Shown here: positions 11,214-24,400 of the stretch, piece after piece
Layout of the letters: the number at the start of each line of letters is the position of its first letter
Numbering within the stretch: position 1 is the first letter of the stretch
Assembly (NCBI GenBank): GCA_025201365.1
Contig: JAIXMF010000009.1
Location: 496,001-560,000 of the forward strand
Origin: Syncephalis plumigaleata
Taxonomy: Eukaryota; Zoopagomycota; Zoopagomycetes; Zoopagales; Piptocephalidaceae
Length of the DNA: 64,000 bases
Direction of reading: 5' to 3'
Made by a program: the position numbers and the translations under genes
Notes under the pieces: generated by a model
Told to the model about the DNA's origin: nothing
What the model saw: the letters and a program-made list of their open reading frames with translations, nothing else
The model's database searches: none

Positions 11214-12732
11214 ATGGAGGAAGTTGATCAGGCACGCTTTGACACACAAGGTCTCTACACCGCATTGGGTGTAGCTAGAGATGCGAGTGATGAGGATATT
11301 CGTCGATCATATCGTCGATTAGCATTACGCTATCATCCAGATAAGAATCCTGATGCAGCTGATCAGGTGAGTATCTACCTGCCCTATCGAATACATTAAA
11401 TGCGAGTAATACTAATCACCAACCACCTGCTTTATACACTAGTTTAAAGCTATTAATCATGCTTACGAAGTGTTGAGCGATCGCAAGAAACGCGGTGTCT
11501 ACGATCGATACGGCGAATTCGGTCTACAAATGATGGGTACACCTGTCGGCATTTTGTTCGATCCCGACTATGCTTCACTATTGTGTCGATGCTTCTTTGC
11601 CACAAGTCTACTCACCGGATTACTTATCATCTTCTGTGCTCTACTCTCGGTACGCGTTGATGGCAAGTCTAACTGGTCATGGGGAGTAGTGTTTATTCCA
11701 TTATGGCTATTAGACGCTATACTCTTGTTCTGGCTAGTACCATTAGCCTTTCGACCCTCATTAACCGGATCTGGCATCAATGATGACAGTGAAGACGATG
11801 AAGAAGAGTATCGTCATAATCAACAACAACAACAGCAACAACAGCAGCAGCAACAAGAATCAGGATCAAATTATAGTACTCCACACTCCTCGGATGGTAA
11901 TGACAAACGTGAATCAAAACAAGCACGTCGTGAACGAGCAGCACGACAACGCGGCATCTTCGTATCCCTTTATCTATTACTCTGTTTTATCTTTCAATTG
12001 CTTATTGTGCTACGTGAAGATGAACAGATTCACTGGTCAGCGGGTGCCGTATTCATTCCTTACTGGATACTAGAGGCAGTTAATGGATTCAGCAATATTC
12101 TTACTAGTATCGCTGAGATTAGATCCATTCCCAATATTGACCCTACCACAAATGTACCCATGAGTGGCAAGCAGCGTCACTTGCTCGAGGCCATGATCGT
12201 GGTGAACGCTTTCTGGTGGTGGTGTATCCGAGTGTCCCTCGCCATTCTCATCGTACTAAAGATCGATGGCGCATTAACCGCTGGATGGGCAACCGTGTTT
12301 ATTCCCTCGTATCTCGCGGGTATTCGTTACATTTTATTATTCGCGATAGCAGGGCTACGTCTTCGTATGGTCGATCATGCTGAATCGCGTGCTCAAGGCA
12401 TGTCATTATTCATCACACTCGGTGTGCTATTCCTATTGGCATCCACGTTGATCTACGCATTTATTGGTATGTTAGTGGAGAAACTACAAGATCCATCTGG
12501 TCGTGGTATGGCAGTTGTACTTGTGCCCGTGTTCATCGTACTATCCATGCTATTCTGCTGCACTTGTTGCTGTGCTCCTTGTCTGTTCTGTGCACAGAAT
12601 ATCCCGGTAGATGGTCTACCCGATGAAGCACTACAACGAATGCCAATCCCGGTTAATCGTCGTATTACTTACCAGCAGCAGCAGCAGCAACCACAACAAT
12701 CCTCTCACTCCACGCTACCCAATCCAATCTAA
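11214..12732 (+). CDS. DnaJ domain fused to multi-pass TMEM185-like membrane protein
   Basis: Two exons (11214-11366 and 11443-12732) give about 480 residues. The N-terminal J domain is complete: [20 protein letters not shown], the HPD motif in [10 protein letters not shown], and [22 protein letters not shown]. Then come at least seven hydrophobic spans arranged in repeated units ([52 protein letters not shown]), typical of the TMEM185 / transmembrane fragile-X-F family. A polyglutamine loop (Q13) and an acidic run lie between the first two units; a Cys-rich stretch and a second Q run lie near the end. It probably recruits Hsp70 to a membrane, likely the ER or Golgi; that is inference. No signal peptide precedes the J domain. 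Confidence 0.85.
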
Positions 12733-13042
12733 ATAATTAATATGCATGACATTGACATTTCTGTCACATAGCATTATTACCATTACCATTTCTATTTCTA
12801 CTACTACTATTATTATTATTGTTTCGCGCGTCTATTTGTTTGTCATTCCTTCATCAATCGTGGCTTTCTTTTATTATTATTTCAATTTGATTTCTTGTTA
12901 TAAATTGATAAGCCATTATAAATCATTATCATCATCACTATTACTAATGTCATTATTGAATCACGTAATAGACTTTTACTTTAAAACAATGTGATATTAT
13001 GACTTATATATATGCTAATAATAGTAAATCATATGCATTTCA
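12733..13042. other. Convergent 3' spacer
   Basis: About 310 bp of AT-rich sequence between the stop codons of the DnaJ gene and the ArfGAP gene. Only 3' UTRs and polyadenylation signals are expected; nothing else is seen. Confidence 0.4.
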
Positions 13043-14974
13043 TTAGAATTCTGTCCAGTCATCTTCATCCCAATCGGATTTCTTGCTAGTCTCAGTGGTC
13101 CTACGCTTACCGCGTGACGATAAACTACCGCTATTACCGCCGTCGTTACTGCCATAACCACCCATACGACCTTGACTAGGTGTGGATCTCGATGAAGCAG
13201 TGGCACTCTCCTTCACCAATGGTTGATGAACACGATGCATCGGGTCGTCATCATTTAGTAGATCCTCTTCGTCTTCGTCATATCCTCCCATAAGCGATGA
13301 TGATGATTCAGGATCGTTAATCGATCGATAACCATGCGGTGTACCATAACCTGTCTGTGCAGAGGTACCAGTAGTTGCTGCCACATTATCACTGCATCGG
13401 ATAGTAGACCGAATCCACGTTGACCTGTTGTTGCCACCTACATTTACAAATGAATAAATGAATATAAATATGAATAGCCATTAACTTACCGCACTACCAA
13501 AGGTGGACACAAATCCACTGACTTTATTGCTAAACTCGGGATCTTGTACGGTATCCCTAGTTGGCTGTACCACGCTTTCATTAAACGTTTGACCGAACTC
13601 GCCCGCTTTCTCTGCTGCGATCTTGGCACCTTCTGCCATCTGAGCCGCTGCCACTGATAATACGGAAGTGGCACGCGATGAAAAGAAACTCCATCCCTTG
13701 GAGAGTGAACCCAATGGATCATTGATCAAATCATCCGTATCGAATCCTTGACTAGTATTGGTATTACGTGTGGTATTCTCAACTGTAATAGTATCATTCT
13801 AATTAGTATACATCATATATAGTAAATTAATAGATCCATTTATGTAATACTTACAGGCTGGATTACCAAATCCTGTATATTTACCACCTTGATTGGGCGG
13901 TACATGACTAGATGAAATTCATTTGTTTCCTATTAATTATCATTGAAATCTAACGATATATATATATCATCCAATCCACTTACTCGGGACGTATCTCATT
14001 TTCACGTTGTAAACGAGAAAAGTAAGCATCTTTACGAGAGCGAGGATCGTCGAGGTCGTCACCGGTACCATCATCTGATAGTAGATTCGATGAAGGCGAT
14101 GATCCATGCATGGACATGGGACGTGTTGCAGCAGAGGTAGAGGCCGAACGATGAATTGTACCAGAACTCGAGCGTTCATGTTGTCTACTAGGCGATGTCG
14201 TGCTACTACGCGCTTGTTGAACGGTCGATAATGATTTGGTAATTTTAGGTTGTCCCGTAGAAGATGCGGGCGACGATGATAATGACACGTTTGCCGGTGG
14301 TGTCCATTCACGTCCCTCACACTCAGCTGCTAACTGTTTAATAGTTCGTCAGGAGTACGTATAGAATAGTGACGTTAATGATCAATCCTCTCCTACCTTA
14401 TCTCGATATAGATCAGCGAATCGACTGGTGTACTTTTCGCGGATCGACATATCCGGACGATAATCGGGTTGCGATTCAAAGAAAGCGAGTAATTTGGCAT
14501 TACCTCCATGCTATATGATATGTGATATACATCATGAATACAACTAATACGCGATAAATGTATCCTACAAGCTAGCCCTTACCTTCATACGTTCCAGTTG
14601 GTCAGGTGCCCATTTATCCATAGTAATAGAACGTACAAAACTATCATCACCATCGTAATAGTACTAATTATTAGCGTATTCATGCCACGTACTCTCTCTC
14701 TCTCTCTCAGTTACGTTCACTAACTATATCTCGCTTACCTAACGTGTACGCCTAGTGCACGATGTTGGCCGAACAATCTATGCAAAAGAAGTGCCAAGAT
14801 TAACGGATGCCCATTGAGGACTGGGTGCACCACAATCGATACACGTCTACGTTGTCATAATGGAATAATATTAGTTTGTATAAAGCAAAAAAAACACCAA
14901 TCCCATCAGCTTACTCGATTGCCTTCACGGCGTTGTAACTCTAATAGTAGCTTTTTATCGCTTAGCGAAGCCAT
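13043..14974 (-). CDS. GCS1: ArfGAP1/Gcs1-like Arf GTPase-activating protein
   Basis: The GAP stimulates GTP hydrolysis on Arf1 at the Golgi. The ATG at 14974 begins MASLSDKKLLLELQRREGN; the zinc finger follows (CIDCGAPSPQWASVNLGTSF, then CIDC and the arginine finger region), and SVTMDKWAPDQLERMK completes the domain. The C-terminal part has an S/T-rich linker, then an amphipathic stretch with GWSFFSSRATSVLSVAAAQM like the curvature-sensing ALPS motifs of ArfGAP1, and ends DWDEDDWTEF, a WxxF/W-type coat-binding tail. About five introns. Oddity: around 14770-14800 the zinc-finger exon reads through only if two bases are restored, both next to short homopolymers (T run and C run). In a conserved gene this looks like sequence error. 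Confidence 0.85.
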
Positions 14975-15252
14975 CGTTGGTTAATTTCTGCCAAAAAGTG
15001 TAACAGCTGAAGAAGGAGTGGATGATAAAGTTGCTAGTAAAACGTTGTTGAAAGTTTCACGGCCTGATAAATTGTGTGTCTCCTCTTGCCTCACTCCTTT
15101 CCCCCGAATTTAGTAACCCATTCCATTCAAAGTCAGAGATTGAATATACTTGATTGACAATGAAGATATTGTTACATGATATCAATATAATAGTAGAAAA
15201 TCAATCTCAAATTTATTATTCAGTTATCAATGATTTCCTATGAGCATATCTC

Positions 15253-17313
15253 TTATTTCAGATAAGGTGTAATGCGTTGTAAACGACGAGCTGCCTCATC
15301 GAGCACTTCATCCGTCTTACAAAACGCTAATCGTACGTAATCCCGTGCTAAATCAGCATTCTCTTCTGAATAGAATTCCGATACGGGAATGGCCGTGATA
15401 CCGATTTCCTTGCATAAAAAGTAGCACATCTTAAAGTTATCACCACGTTCAGCGATATCTGAAGGATACGTGTAGTCATTGGGGATACGCACTCGACTTG
15501 TATTCACCAATACAAAGTAGGAACCCTCTGGATAAGTGTAGGGGAGACCCGCTTGTTCCAGGGCATCTGTCAATTTCTTGCGACGTTCATCGTATTGACT
15601 CGCTTGTAGCTGGTAGAAACCGTTCTTTTCCGCTTTTTCCAATGCAATACCCACAGCTTCCTGTTCATTAAATAAACGGCATTTGTTATATACATATATA
15701 CATATGCATGTGCTGTATCGTATTATAGTTTACCTGTAATGGTGAGTTGACACAAAAGACAATACGCGTATGAGCAGCGAGTGCAGGTGCCAATAGTGCT
15801 TGTGGTCCAATAAGCCATCCTACGCGCCAACCTGTAACACCGAATGTTTTACCGGCACTGCCCACCGTAATGGTTCTATTCCAGAACTCGGGCAAGGCTG
15901 CAATACGCTCGTGTACTGCGGATCCCAATGCTAATCGATCATACTATATATATATATAATGATAGATAGGCACCAATGAATAAATACACACTCAATGTAA
16001 TAATAGTCTAATGATTATCCGTACTACTTACTACTTCATCGCTAATAATCAGTAGATTATGCTCGCTAGCCACCTGTCCAATGGCGCGTAATTCCTCTTC
16101 ACTGAACACTTTACCAATTGGATTGTGAGGTGTATTTAGAATGATAATCTTCGTACGTGGTGTAATCTTCGATCGTAACTCGTCTATATCGATACGCCAT
16201 GCCGATGATGGTATTGTCTTGGTTTGCTCGACATTATCCGCGATACGAATGGGACAATACACGGGTACACCACCATTCATCGTGATGTTAGGCTATTATG
16301 CCTCATTAGTGTGAGTGTGTGTGTGTCTATTCATCAACATCATTCTATTGATCTTCTTGTACTCACTAGATATTGATCGAAATAAGGCTCGAATATAATC
16401 ACTTCCGATCCTATACATTGGAATGAATACAACTACTATTGATTCAAGATGATATGCAATTTGCTACTACCTTGATCTAAATAACCCGCTAGAATGGCGA
16501 ATATACCTAATAAACAATATTATTTACATTAATACTATAGGTAATGTTATTATTCCATTTCATATATATTGAGACTACCTTCATTGGCACCTGCAGTTAC
16601 TACTACTTCATGTTCCGCATCGATTGCCCGTTTCAATAAAGGTGAATAGCTTGCAGCCAAGGCCTATGTAAATAGCAATAAGCATCCCATTTACTCATTC
16701 ATTGCAATAGATAGATATCTAATTTGTTTTACATGGTGTGGATATTGCGCACACACACACACACGCCTATATTACATTACCTGTCGTGTACGAATTCGAC
16801 CCTTTGGCAACGAGTATTGGTTGCATGGATTATCGTTGACCGCTTCCATCGCTGCTTCCTTTACGAAATCCGGAGCAGGGAAACTACTTTTTGTTAGCGA
16901 TAAATTGCTTAGTAAGTGGTAGAACAGCTCACTTCATAAAACCTTGTCCCAGGTTAACTGCTTGGTTCTCCACCGTCAAACGCGTAAACAACGACCATAC
17001 TATGATTGACAAAGCATAGGTTAAACATGTTTACAGTATATACACGTATTGTACAAGTGTAATTACCATCTTGTGTAAAATGAGCCACTCGTTCCGACGG
17101 CTGAATAGTACTTGTCTGTTCTTCTGCTGCTGCTGCAGTTGCTGCAGTTGCTGCTGATAATGGCGAGGCTGGTGTCATATTGCGAAAGAGAGCAGGACTG
17201 GTGGATAAGAAGGAGCGAGTAGTAGCTGCGAGTAAACTAGATTTATTGAATGGTAAAGGCGATAAAGTAAAACGAGAATGCGAGTAACGAAGCGTTAAAA
17301 GTAGCTGCCTCAT
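15253..17313 (-). CDS. BNA3: Kynurenine aminotransferase (BNA3-like, PLP-dependent)
   Basis: This class I/II aminotransferase converts kynurenine to kynurenic acid. About eight exons. The ATG at 17313 gives a basic, Ser/Leu-rich presequence (MRQLLLTLRYSHSR) typical of mitochondrial targeting; an in-frame Met at MTPASPL could start a cytosolic form. Core motifs in order: VNLGQGF, YSLPKGRIRTRQ, substrate loop GSEVIIFEPYFDQY, LNTPHNPIGKVFSEEEL, ISDEV followed by YDRL, and the Schiff-base lysine in TVGSAGKTFGVTGWRVGW. The C-terminus SEFYSEENADLARDYVRLAFC and ITPYLK is family-like. All key residues are present and no frame break was seen. Confidence 0.93.
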
Positions 17314-18667
17314 GAATAGACAAAAGCCTTTACTTTATATACTTTTATATATATATTTAATGTATTCACAGTCAATGCTAACAAAGCAATAAGCAAGGAA
17401 TATCAAAAGAGAGGAAGAAGGAAACCAAGGAAGCGATTATCAATCAGGCTAGGCAATGGCGTGATAGCAACTATAATTGGATTATGATACACATAAATGA
17501 TGATAATCATACATCATACCACTAATTGGCACTACCTCCTTCAATATGCCTCTAATAAAGTATTAACAAGCTTACTAAAAAACAATTAAAGCTTGAATTT
17601 ACTCACTCAACTGCTGGAATGCAGCCATGATCTTTGAAGCGTAAAGAATAGCCATTCTATTAATTACTATAATATCAGTTGTATATCATTAGATAGAGGG
17701 AAATACGCTTTATTATAATGTGTTTTATAAATGAAATTGTAAGAAAGTAGAATACATTCCAGTAGTTGCATGGTCACTGTATATACTACTATTATCGCTA
17801 TTTATAACATATCTCAAGCTATATTGTGTTTTGTACTTTTAATTAACAGCGGCAGTACTAGTAAACCAAATTGAAAAACAGCATTGTAAATAACATTGCC
17901 CACTAATCGCATATATGAATATGGTATTTCCATGAGTTAAAATAATAGCTATTTGAGCAAACTTGATTTGCAAGTAAATAGCTGAGTGGATATACGAATA
18001 AAGTAAGATATGTATATGCTAGCTGCTTTATCATCACTTATACATATGCCGTAGCTTATAGCATCATTCGTAGGCATAAACTAAAAGTTGCCAACTTCTT
18101 TTCATTTGATCAAATAAGATACTTGTTACTATATTACCATTAAATGTTCGTATATTGTACATTTACGACATACTGTATCTTACCAAATCGGAGTATATTC
18201 CATGATCGCCGCTATATGTTTCATTACATAATATCAATTGTATGTAAACAGCATATGTCCATCAAGTATAAAAGCCCTGCTTTAACCTGTACTTCTATGA
18301 CATGAACGGAAAACAATGGAAAAAAGTACTTGTTCCGCATTCATGTAGTAATGCCTCACTCTTATTAGTTATAAGCAGACGAAAGTACCAATGACAGTGT
18401 GGTAACTAGCAGTTTATCTTTAGCATTGCTCTTTCCTGCATCCTCTGCTCGCCCGTCACCTGTTTCCCTTCTCATTTGGCTTAAGCGACTTTACCGCCAC
18501 TGCTGCAACGACATCACTTTTTACTATTGTATATTTGTTCTGCTCTCCATCTTTACAACTTTAGGCCTGAATTAGGTAGCGTAAGTTTATACTAGAGAAC
18601 GACCTACAGTAAATATAACACAGTACACTATACACACACACACATATATATATATATATTGATAGTT
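17314..18667. other. Long AT-rich spacer with one imperfect hairpin
   Basis: About 1.35 kb with no supported gene. At 18300-18346 the arms ACATGAA-CGGAA and TTCCG-CA-TTCATGT can pair around a purine-rich loop, giving a 12-14 bp imperfect stem. It might be a small RNA or a transcript-end structure. A 3-bp-phase inspection found no coding signal. Confidence 0.35.
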
Positions 18668-20234
18668 ATGTCAATTATGGAGGAGAAGAAGCCGCTTTGT
18701 ACCATTTGTATGGTGAATTACGTCGGTGTACAGTCTGTGACCCTGAGATGTAGGCAGTGTGGGGGAAGGGCAGCCGCACTCAAGCGAGTGGAACGCTATC
18801 CAGAAAGGTATACAAAGTCGAAAGCTCGTATTAAGCGGGAAAAACCGAGTAAAGCACGACGTGAAAAGTACGCCCAAGCAAATGATATAGCCGATCGTGA
18901 TGCTGACCCTTCAATGAATTGTTGGCCTAGAGCTATGCGCAATGCACAAATATCAAGAAGATCACGAAGAGTAAGAAGAAAGCCAGAAAGCATAGTGGAA
19001 GAGACAAACTCTGTTACGAAGCCTACACCAACTGCAACGAACGATCTAACATCCATAGTTGATACTTACGCTATAAATCAGGTAGATTATTAGCATGTCT
19101 ATATGGTAATGGCCCATCTTACCCATTATGTAATGTAGGATATCGCCGCGAAACTTCGAATTGTCCTCCCATTGTTTATATCCGATTTATCCACGATAAA
19201 CCAGCACAATACCGATCCAGCATTGTTGAAGGTGCTGTTCAAGAGTCCTTACAAGGGTATCGGACAAATACATCGGCAAGAGTACAATAACGAAATATCC
19301 AACATTGTTAATGCCAACTGGATGTTGAATAAGGACCTAGAATTCACTATACTCAAGCTATTTAGCGGCGCACTTTTGCTAGATGGGGAAAAGGGTCTTT
19401 TCATTATTGGCACTGAAATCTACAGCCGCTTCGAGAATCTCGATGTTCATTGCGAGCAATACAGCAATTACGGTACTAAATCGTCTTTCCCCGAAGATGA
19501 TATGAACAAAGGTAATAACTTTTATAACGATATATGCATCATGGATCATTGGCAGGACAATCTTTGCCAGCTTAAGATCGGGCTACGCACCTCGAATCTA
19601 CTGGTCGTCGGCAGTAAGCGAATAGATGACACGTCTCCCGTACAGCTTGGCCGTCTACGGAATACTTTGTTCCTAGTAAAAACACGAGGCTTTTCATTAA
19701 TGCGGATAATCTACGTATGTCGATGCATAATCTGGAAATGAATCTACCGCAATTCCCGCCTGGTTTCGAGTTCAATCAACTTCGACATTTGCGTACGAAA
19801 TTCGATGATCCCTCCACTTACTCGCTACGTCGTGCGATAGATGTCAACTTTTACGCGTACAAATACTGGCCATTGACCATCTGGACCTTTGCCTACTTTG
19901 ACGACATTGGCAATGCGAAGAATAGTACGAAGAAAGTGTCCAGTTTGTTTGTCGAGGTTGCGAAAGCGGTATTCCTGAACCAAAATCTAGCCTATGACAC
20001 AGTTAAGAAAATAGTCGATGATATGGACAAGATGAAGAGCGAGATAAGAAACCTTTATTGGGCAAGATTCTCGATCTATTTAATGGCAAGGAAGAAATTG
20101 AGATTATTAATAACGAGGTGCTTTCCTCATTGTTGAGAAAGTTGGCGAATTCCATGCAAACGGAAATAGCCATTGCGAACCAGAAACACGCAAAGTTTGC
20201 AACGAACATATTCGAGAAAAGGTTTTCAATCTAA
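18668..20234 (+). pseudogene. Unknown zinc-ribbon gene, frame-broken
   Basis: The ATG at 18668 starts MSIMEEKKPLCTICMVNYVG with a CxxC...CxxC ribbon (CTIC and CRQC 18 residues apart), followed by a highly basic stretch (KSKARIKREKPSKARREKY, RRSRRVRRKPES) that suggests nucleic-acid binding or nuclear localisation. Downstream, coding-like sequence continues to 20234 but moves between frames about four times: segments include YGNGPSYPLCNVGYRRETSN, NANWMLNKDLEFTILKLFSG, NLPQFPPGFEFNQLRHLRTK and ILDLFNGKEEIEIINNE. No family is recognised. It has no obvious introns, unlike its neighbours. It could be a decayed lineage-specific gene, or an intact gene damaged by sequencing error; both remain open. 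Confidence 0.45.
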
Positions 20235-20787
20235 TTATAATAAAAATCGCGATTTCCTTCTATATTATACTAGATTATTGAAGTCAATATATAACATTAG
20301 TGTCTGTATACGTCATTAATGCTCTCTATAGTATATTCGCCTGATAACCCCTATTAATCGTGTTCATTGTATGACTGCGTATACAGTATCTTAATGTTAT
20401 ATATTGGACATCGTATGCTTATAAATATGATACTTTATTAGCATTCTAAATAAAACATCATATCTATTGACTGTATCCTATATTGTAGCGTATCTATTAA
20501 TGTGCGTAACGTAGCTAACCGTAGTAACATTTCACTGATTGTAGATGTTGCTTTGCAAATGCTTAAACATCATATGTTAATTCAAGTAGCCAGAATACAG
20601 AATACACTAGACACATGTGCATTATAATAAGCTAGGTGTACCATTATTATTGTTATTTGGCAGATACATTCTAGTTATGCAGTGCATTGCTTGATGCGGC
20701 CTTAATGGCATTCGCATTGTAGTAAATAATATGGGTGAATGCTAAACAAAGAACAAGCATCTGCTAAGAGAGCATTCCATACTGACA

Positions 20788-20866
20788 TAATGACAACAAC
20801 AAAGATGCAAATCTATTTATTATTAAACAGCAAAAGTTAAAAGCCAACGATGTTAATCGGTTGGAA
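20788..20866. mobile_element. MITE-like element, copy d (right half only)
   Basis: This matches the right half of the element at 52003-52137 almost base for base, from TAATGACAACAAC through AGCAAAAGTTAA to the terminal GATGTTAATCGGTTGG. The left end is not visible. It ends 22 bp before repeat R copy 2. Confidence 0.55.
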
Positions 20867-20887
20867 CAACTATGTTGTAGCACATTA

Positions 20888-20970
20888 CACATTCTGTGTC
20901 ATGATGCCGTATTATGTATGTACGTATCATGTACGTATTGCATTAAACTTGGCAGTCGACGATCTTATTG
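20888..20970. repeat. Dispersed short repeat R, copy 2
   Basis: Shares ordered blocks with 8827-8980 (CACATTCTGTGTCATGATG, TATTATGTATGTACGT, GCATTAAACTTGGCAGTC). This copy is the shorter one and lacks the middle spacer. Confidence 0.55.
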
Positions 20971-21477
20971 TAATCGCTACACAAGTAATATTGTCCAAGC
21001 GTAGATTTGCTTATTATTCGCAATATCCCGAATAGTCAAAGTATGATATTTCTAGAAATGAAATGGAAAGTATCACAGTATTATTTGGTCGCCCATTATG
21101 GTTACGCAATACGTATCATATCCACGCGAATAGGAGTATCAACGCTCACATAAATTAACATAAGCACAGACGCAGACAAACTCCCGTTTCTCTCTCTCTC
21201 TCCGTCTCTCTATCTCTTACATAACCTTTGGCGTTTAGTACTCTTTTTTCCCCGTTTCATTCTCCTCTTCTTGTGCATTTCGCAGTTACTTGTTATTTCA
21301 TTTAGTCAGTATTAGCTTCCTTTAACTAGTTACTATTTGCTTTCTTCGTTATACTACTATTTGGTTTACTATAGCCGATAATACTAATACTATATATAGG
21401 AAGTCATTTGGAAGTAACGACTATTATTGATAATAGCGCGTCCAGATTATTGAGCGGTGAACTCGGCCTGAACGACC

Positions 21478-24400
21478 ATGACTGATAGACGAGTGCCGCA
21501 ATATGACCAGTTCGTGAATGAAGAGGAGAGACCGTGGACATCTCATAGTCCACCTAATAGTACCACCACCATCACTACCACTAATATTACCAGCAATACT
21601 ACCACTAATACGACAGTATGGCCACACCAACCGTATCATGAATCGTTAGCCGCTGCGCCATACGTTAATAATAGCAGTACTAGTTCATTGGCAGCATCAC
21701 CACAACTACATCCGATGGCACCCTATCCGTCCATGTCACCTATCAATGAGCATCAAACTATGGGATTTGTTATGCCAGGTAGTAATAGTGGTAATGCATC
21801 TCCTATTATGCCACCCATGCCATCATCTATGGTTAATTCGCAGCATACCACACCTGTCTCATCAAACTATCCTGCATTACCGGTGTCTCCATCGGTTCAC
21901 AGTCATTTATCGTCATCGTATAGTCAACCTGGTACAAATTGGCAGATGCCCAATGCAAATGCATCAACATCGATGGCATTACCACCAGTGAATGAATCGA
22001 ATTCTTGGCATCCTTCTGAATCATCTATTATGATAGAGACTAATGTAAGCTATAATAATAACACATATACATACACACATATACATGTATATTCATTATT
22101 GATATTTGTTACATTTATTAGACATCACCGGCTATTCATCCTATTGGAATGCCTCATTCACCGGCACATTCAGCAACACATTCAGCAGCGCCACATTCAC
22201 CATTCTTATCGCATATGCAACCGAATCACACTACTACTACTATTACTACTGCTCCTCCTGCCTCGCCACTTCCTCCACCGGTAGTAGCCAGTGCAACAGT
22301 ATCACCTACTCAGGTGGCACCACAAGCACAGCAGGATTTCGAGGCATTTGCTCATTTCTTTAAACGTAATGCGCAACCACTACCACTACCGCAACTGGAC
22401 GCGTATCTAAGTCGGTGGAGGGACGTGTTCCTCAATTCCCTGCATTGAAAGACCTACCACCACCGCCTGCTTCACCGCCACCTGCGAGCGAGGAAGAGAA
22501 GGAGACGGAGAAAAAGTTGAAAAATCAAGTCAATGACGCGCTTTTCCCGCCATTCTCGCATCTTCCGAAAGGCAATACCGTTGAGGATTTGAAGCGTAAG
22601 GGCACGCAAGGTGCTAATCCATTTCAAAGCGCCATTATGGGTGCCATCGCCGAGAATAGTCAACGGTTATTGCAGGGCACATTAACCTTTATTCGACTGG
22701 AAATTGTACGTGATTTCGTTCAATTTCTCGGTGTTTACCTGGCCATTCTAGTGCCCAATCTAGGCGAGAACTTTATGGTAGTATTTCGTAATATTACCAA
22801 TTTCCTTAGTCTACGCTTCTCGGAGGTATTTCGTAAGGGTGCCATCTTTCTACTCGTGTTCTCCGTCATCTGTTTAATCGCTCTAACAATATTCACCATT
22901 CTACGTCAGAAGGATCCCAATGCCGATCAACAGGTAATTAAGAAAAAGATAAGCTATAGCATTCACCTTGTAATATTATTAACATCTAACAGGGATTGGA
23001 AGTGGATACATGGGCTAAGCGAACAGCCAAAATACGTCGTCGTAACATGATTATGCTATTCATTCTTACTACGCTGTATCTACCGCTGCTATCCATGGCA
23101 TTTGGTGCCATCGTTTGGACGGATGATTTCTGGCCAGTTGCTAATCCGTATAAATTGACGGATAATCCAAACTTTGACATGATGCCGCATGTTGACGGTG
23201 AACGAGCACCCACCAGTTTTGTTATACGACCACCATGAAGGTTGGCGAGTTCAACAGTGCCTACCTAATTGTACCACTAGCGGCAATTATCGTTATTGTA
23301 CTGGGCGGCTACTTTCCCTACGCGCTATTCAAGCTAATCCGACGAAATCAACCAAAAGTGGATCGATATGACGAGAATGGCGATCCGATTCAGGATTATC
23401 GACAAGAATACCAGCGTAGATTGGAACAGGATTTATCACCATACAACTTTTTATATAGCGGTAAGTAATTAAGCAAGAAGCACGAAGCATTACTAAGTAT
23501 ATATTTTGTTATTATTAGGTTACGATGAAAGTTGGTCATGGTATAAAGTGTTTATTATGATGGCCAAACTGCTGGCGGTACTGGTGGCAGTGATCGTCTC
23601 CAAGGACAACTGTCTATTTCGTAGTCAACCGCGAGTTCACGTTGAATTGTCACGTCAAATCTTGCTTATCATATTGAACATGATACTGTTAGCAACGCAT
23701 TTACGTACGCAGGCATTCCTATTACCGGCGCAGAATCATTCCGAGACATCATCACGTCTTGCACAAGTGACCATCGGTGTCATCGGTGTATTTGTCGTGT
23801 TGAAGATGGGCAGTGTCACCGTGCTTAATGCACTATTATTGACGGTGGGCATTGTGGCAACTATTATCGTGTTATACTTTGTCCTTCAAGTGAGTAATAA
23901 TTGGTATGAATGTAGTAAGCGATGCTAACTATTTATCACGTATTCCATAAGAACTTGGATATCTTTAAGCGTTTTGTTCGAAAAGTAACTCATGAAGTGG
24001 AACTGGATCCGCTATTGCTTGATCCTAATCTCAATGTGGACAAGCAAATATTGAATCGTGTCTGGCAAGAGTCGTGGTCTGCCCTCTTCCTTATTACGAA
24101 ACAGTTCCGACTACCCGTTGGTAAACCGTTGCCATTCTTCGAATCGCGTAACATGTCGCCCTATTTGCTTAAATTCAACGGTACGGTAGCGGAACGGCAT
24201 ATGGAGAATCTAAAGATAGCCCGACACATTGGTCTACGTGAATTCAAAGAGGCACTCGAACATCCAAGTGAACGTATGCTTGAATTGCGTCGAATTGTCA
24301 TGGAGGAATTATCGGGCACGGATATTTATCATAAACCGAATTTCCAATCCAAATTGAAATCATTCTTCGGTCGATCCTTCGTATTGCCATTTCCCTTCTG

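Larger units (their letters stand above)
20235..21477. other. Spacer with MITE fragment, repeat R copy 2 and pyrimidine tract
   Basis: About 1.2 kb. It holds the MITE end at 20788-20866, repeat R copy 2 at 20888-20970, and a CT-rich tract at about 21180-21215 that probably belongs to the promoter or 5' leader of the gene at 21478. No gene was recognised. Confidence 0.45.

Noticed and set aside
17551-17655. Tiny spliced frame starting MAILYASKIMAAFQQL on the minus strand
   Set aside because: It could be a micro-protein with a GTGAGT donor, but it is under 20 residues and matches nothing known.
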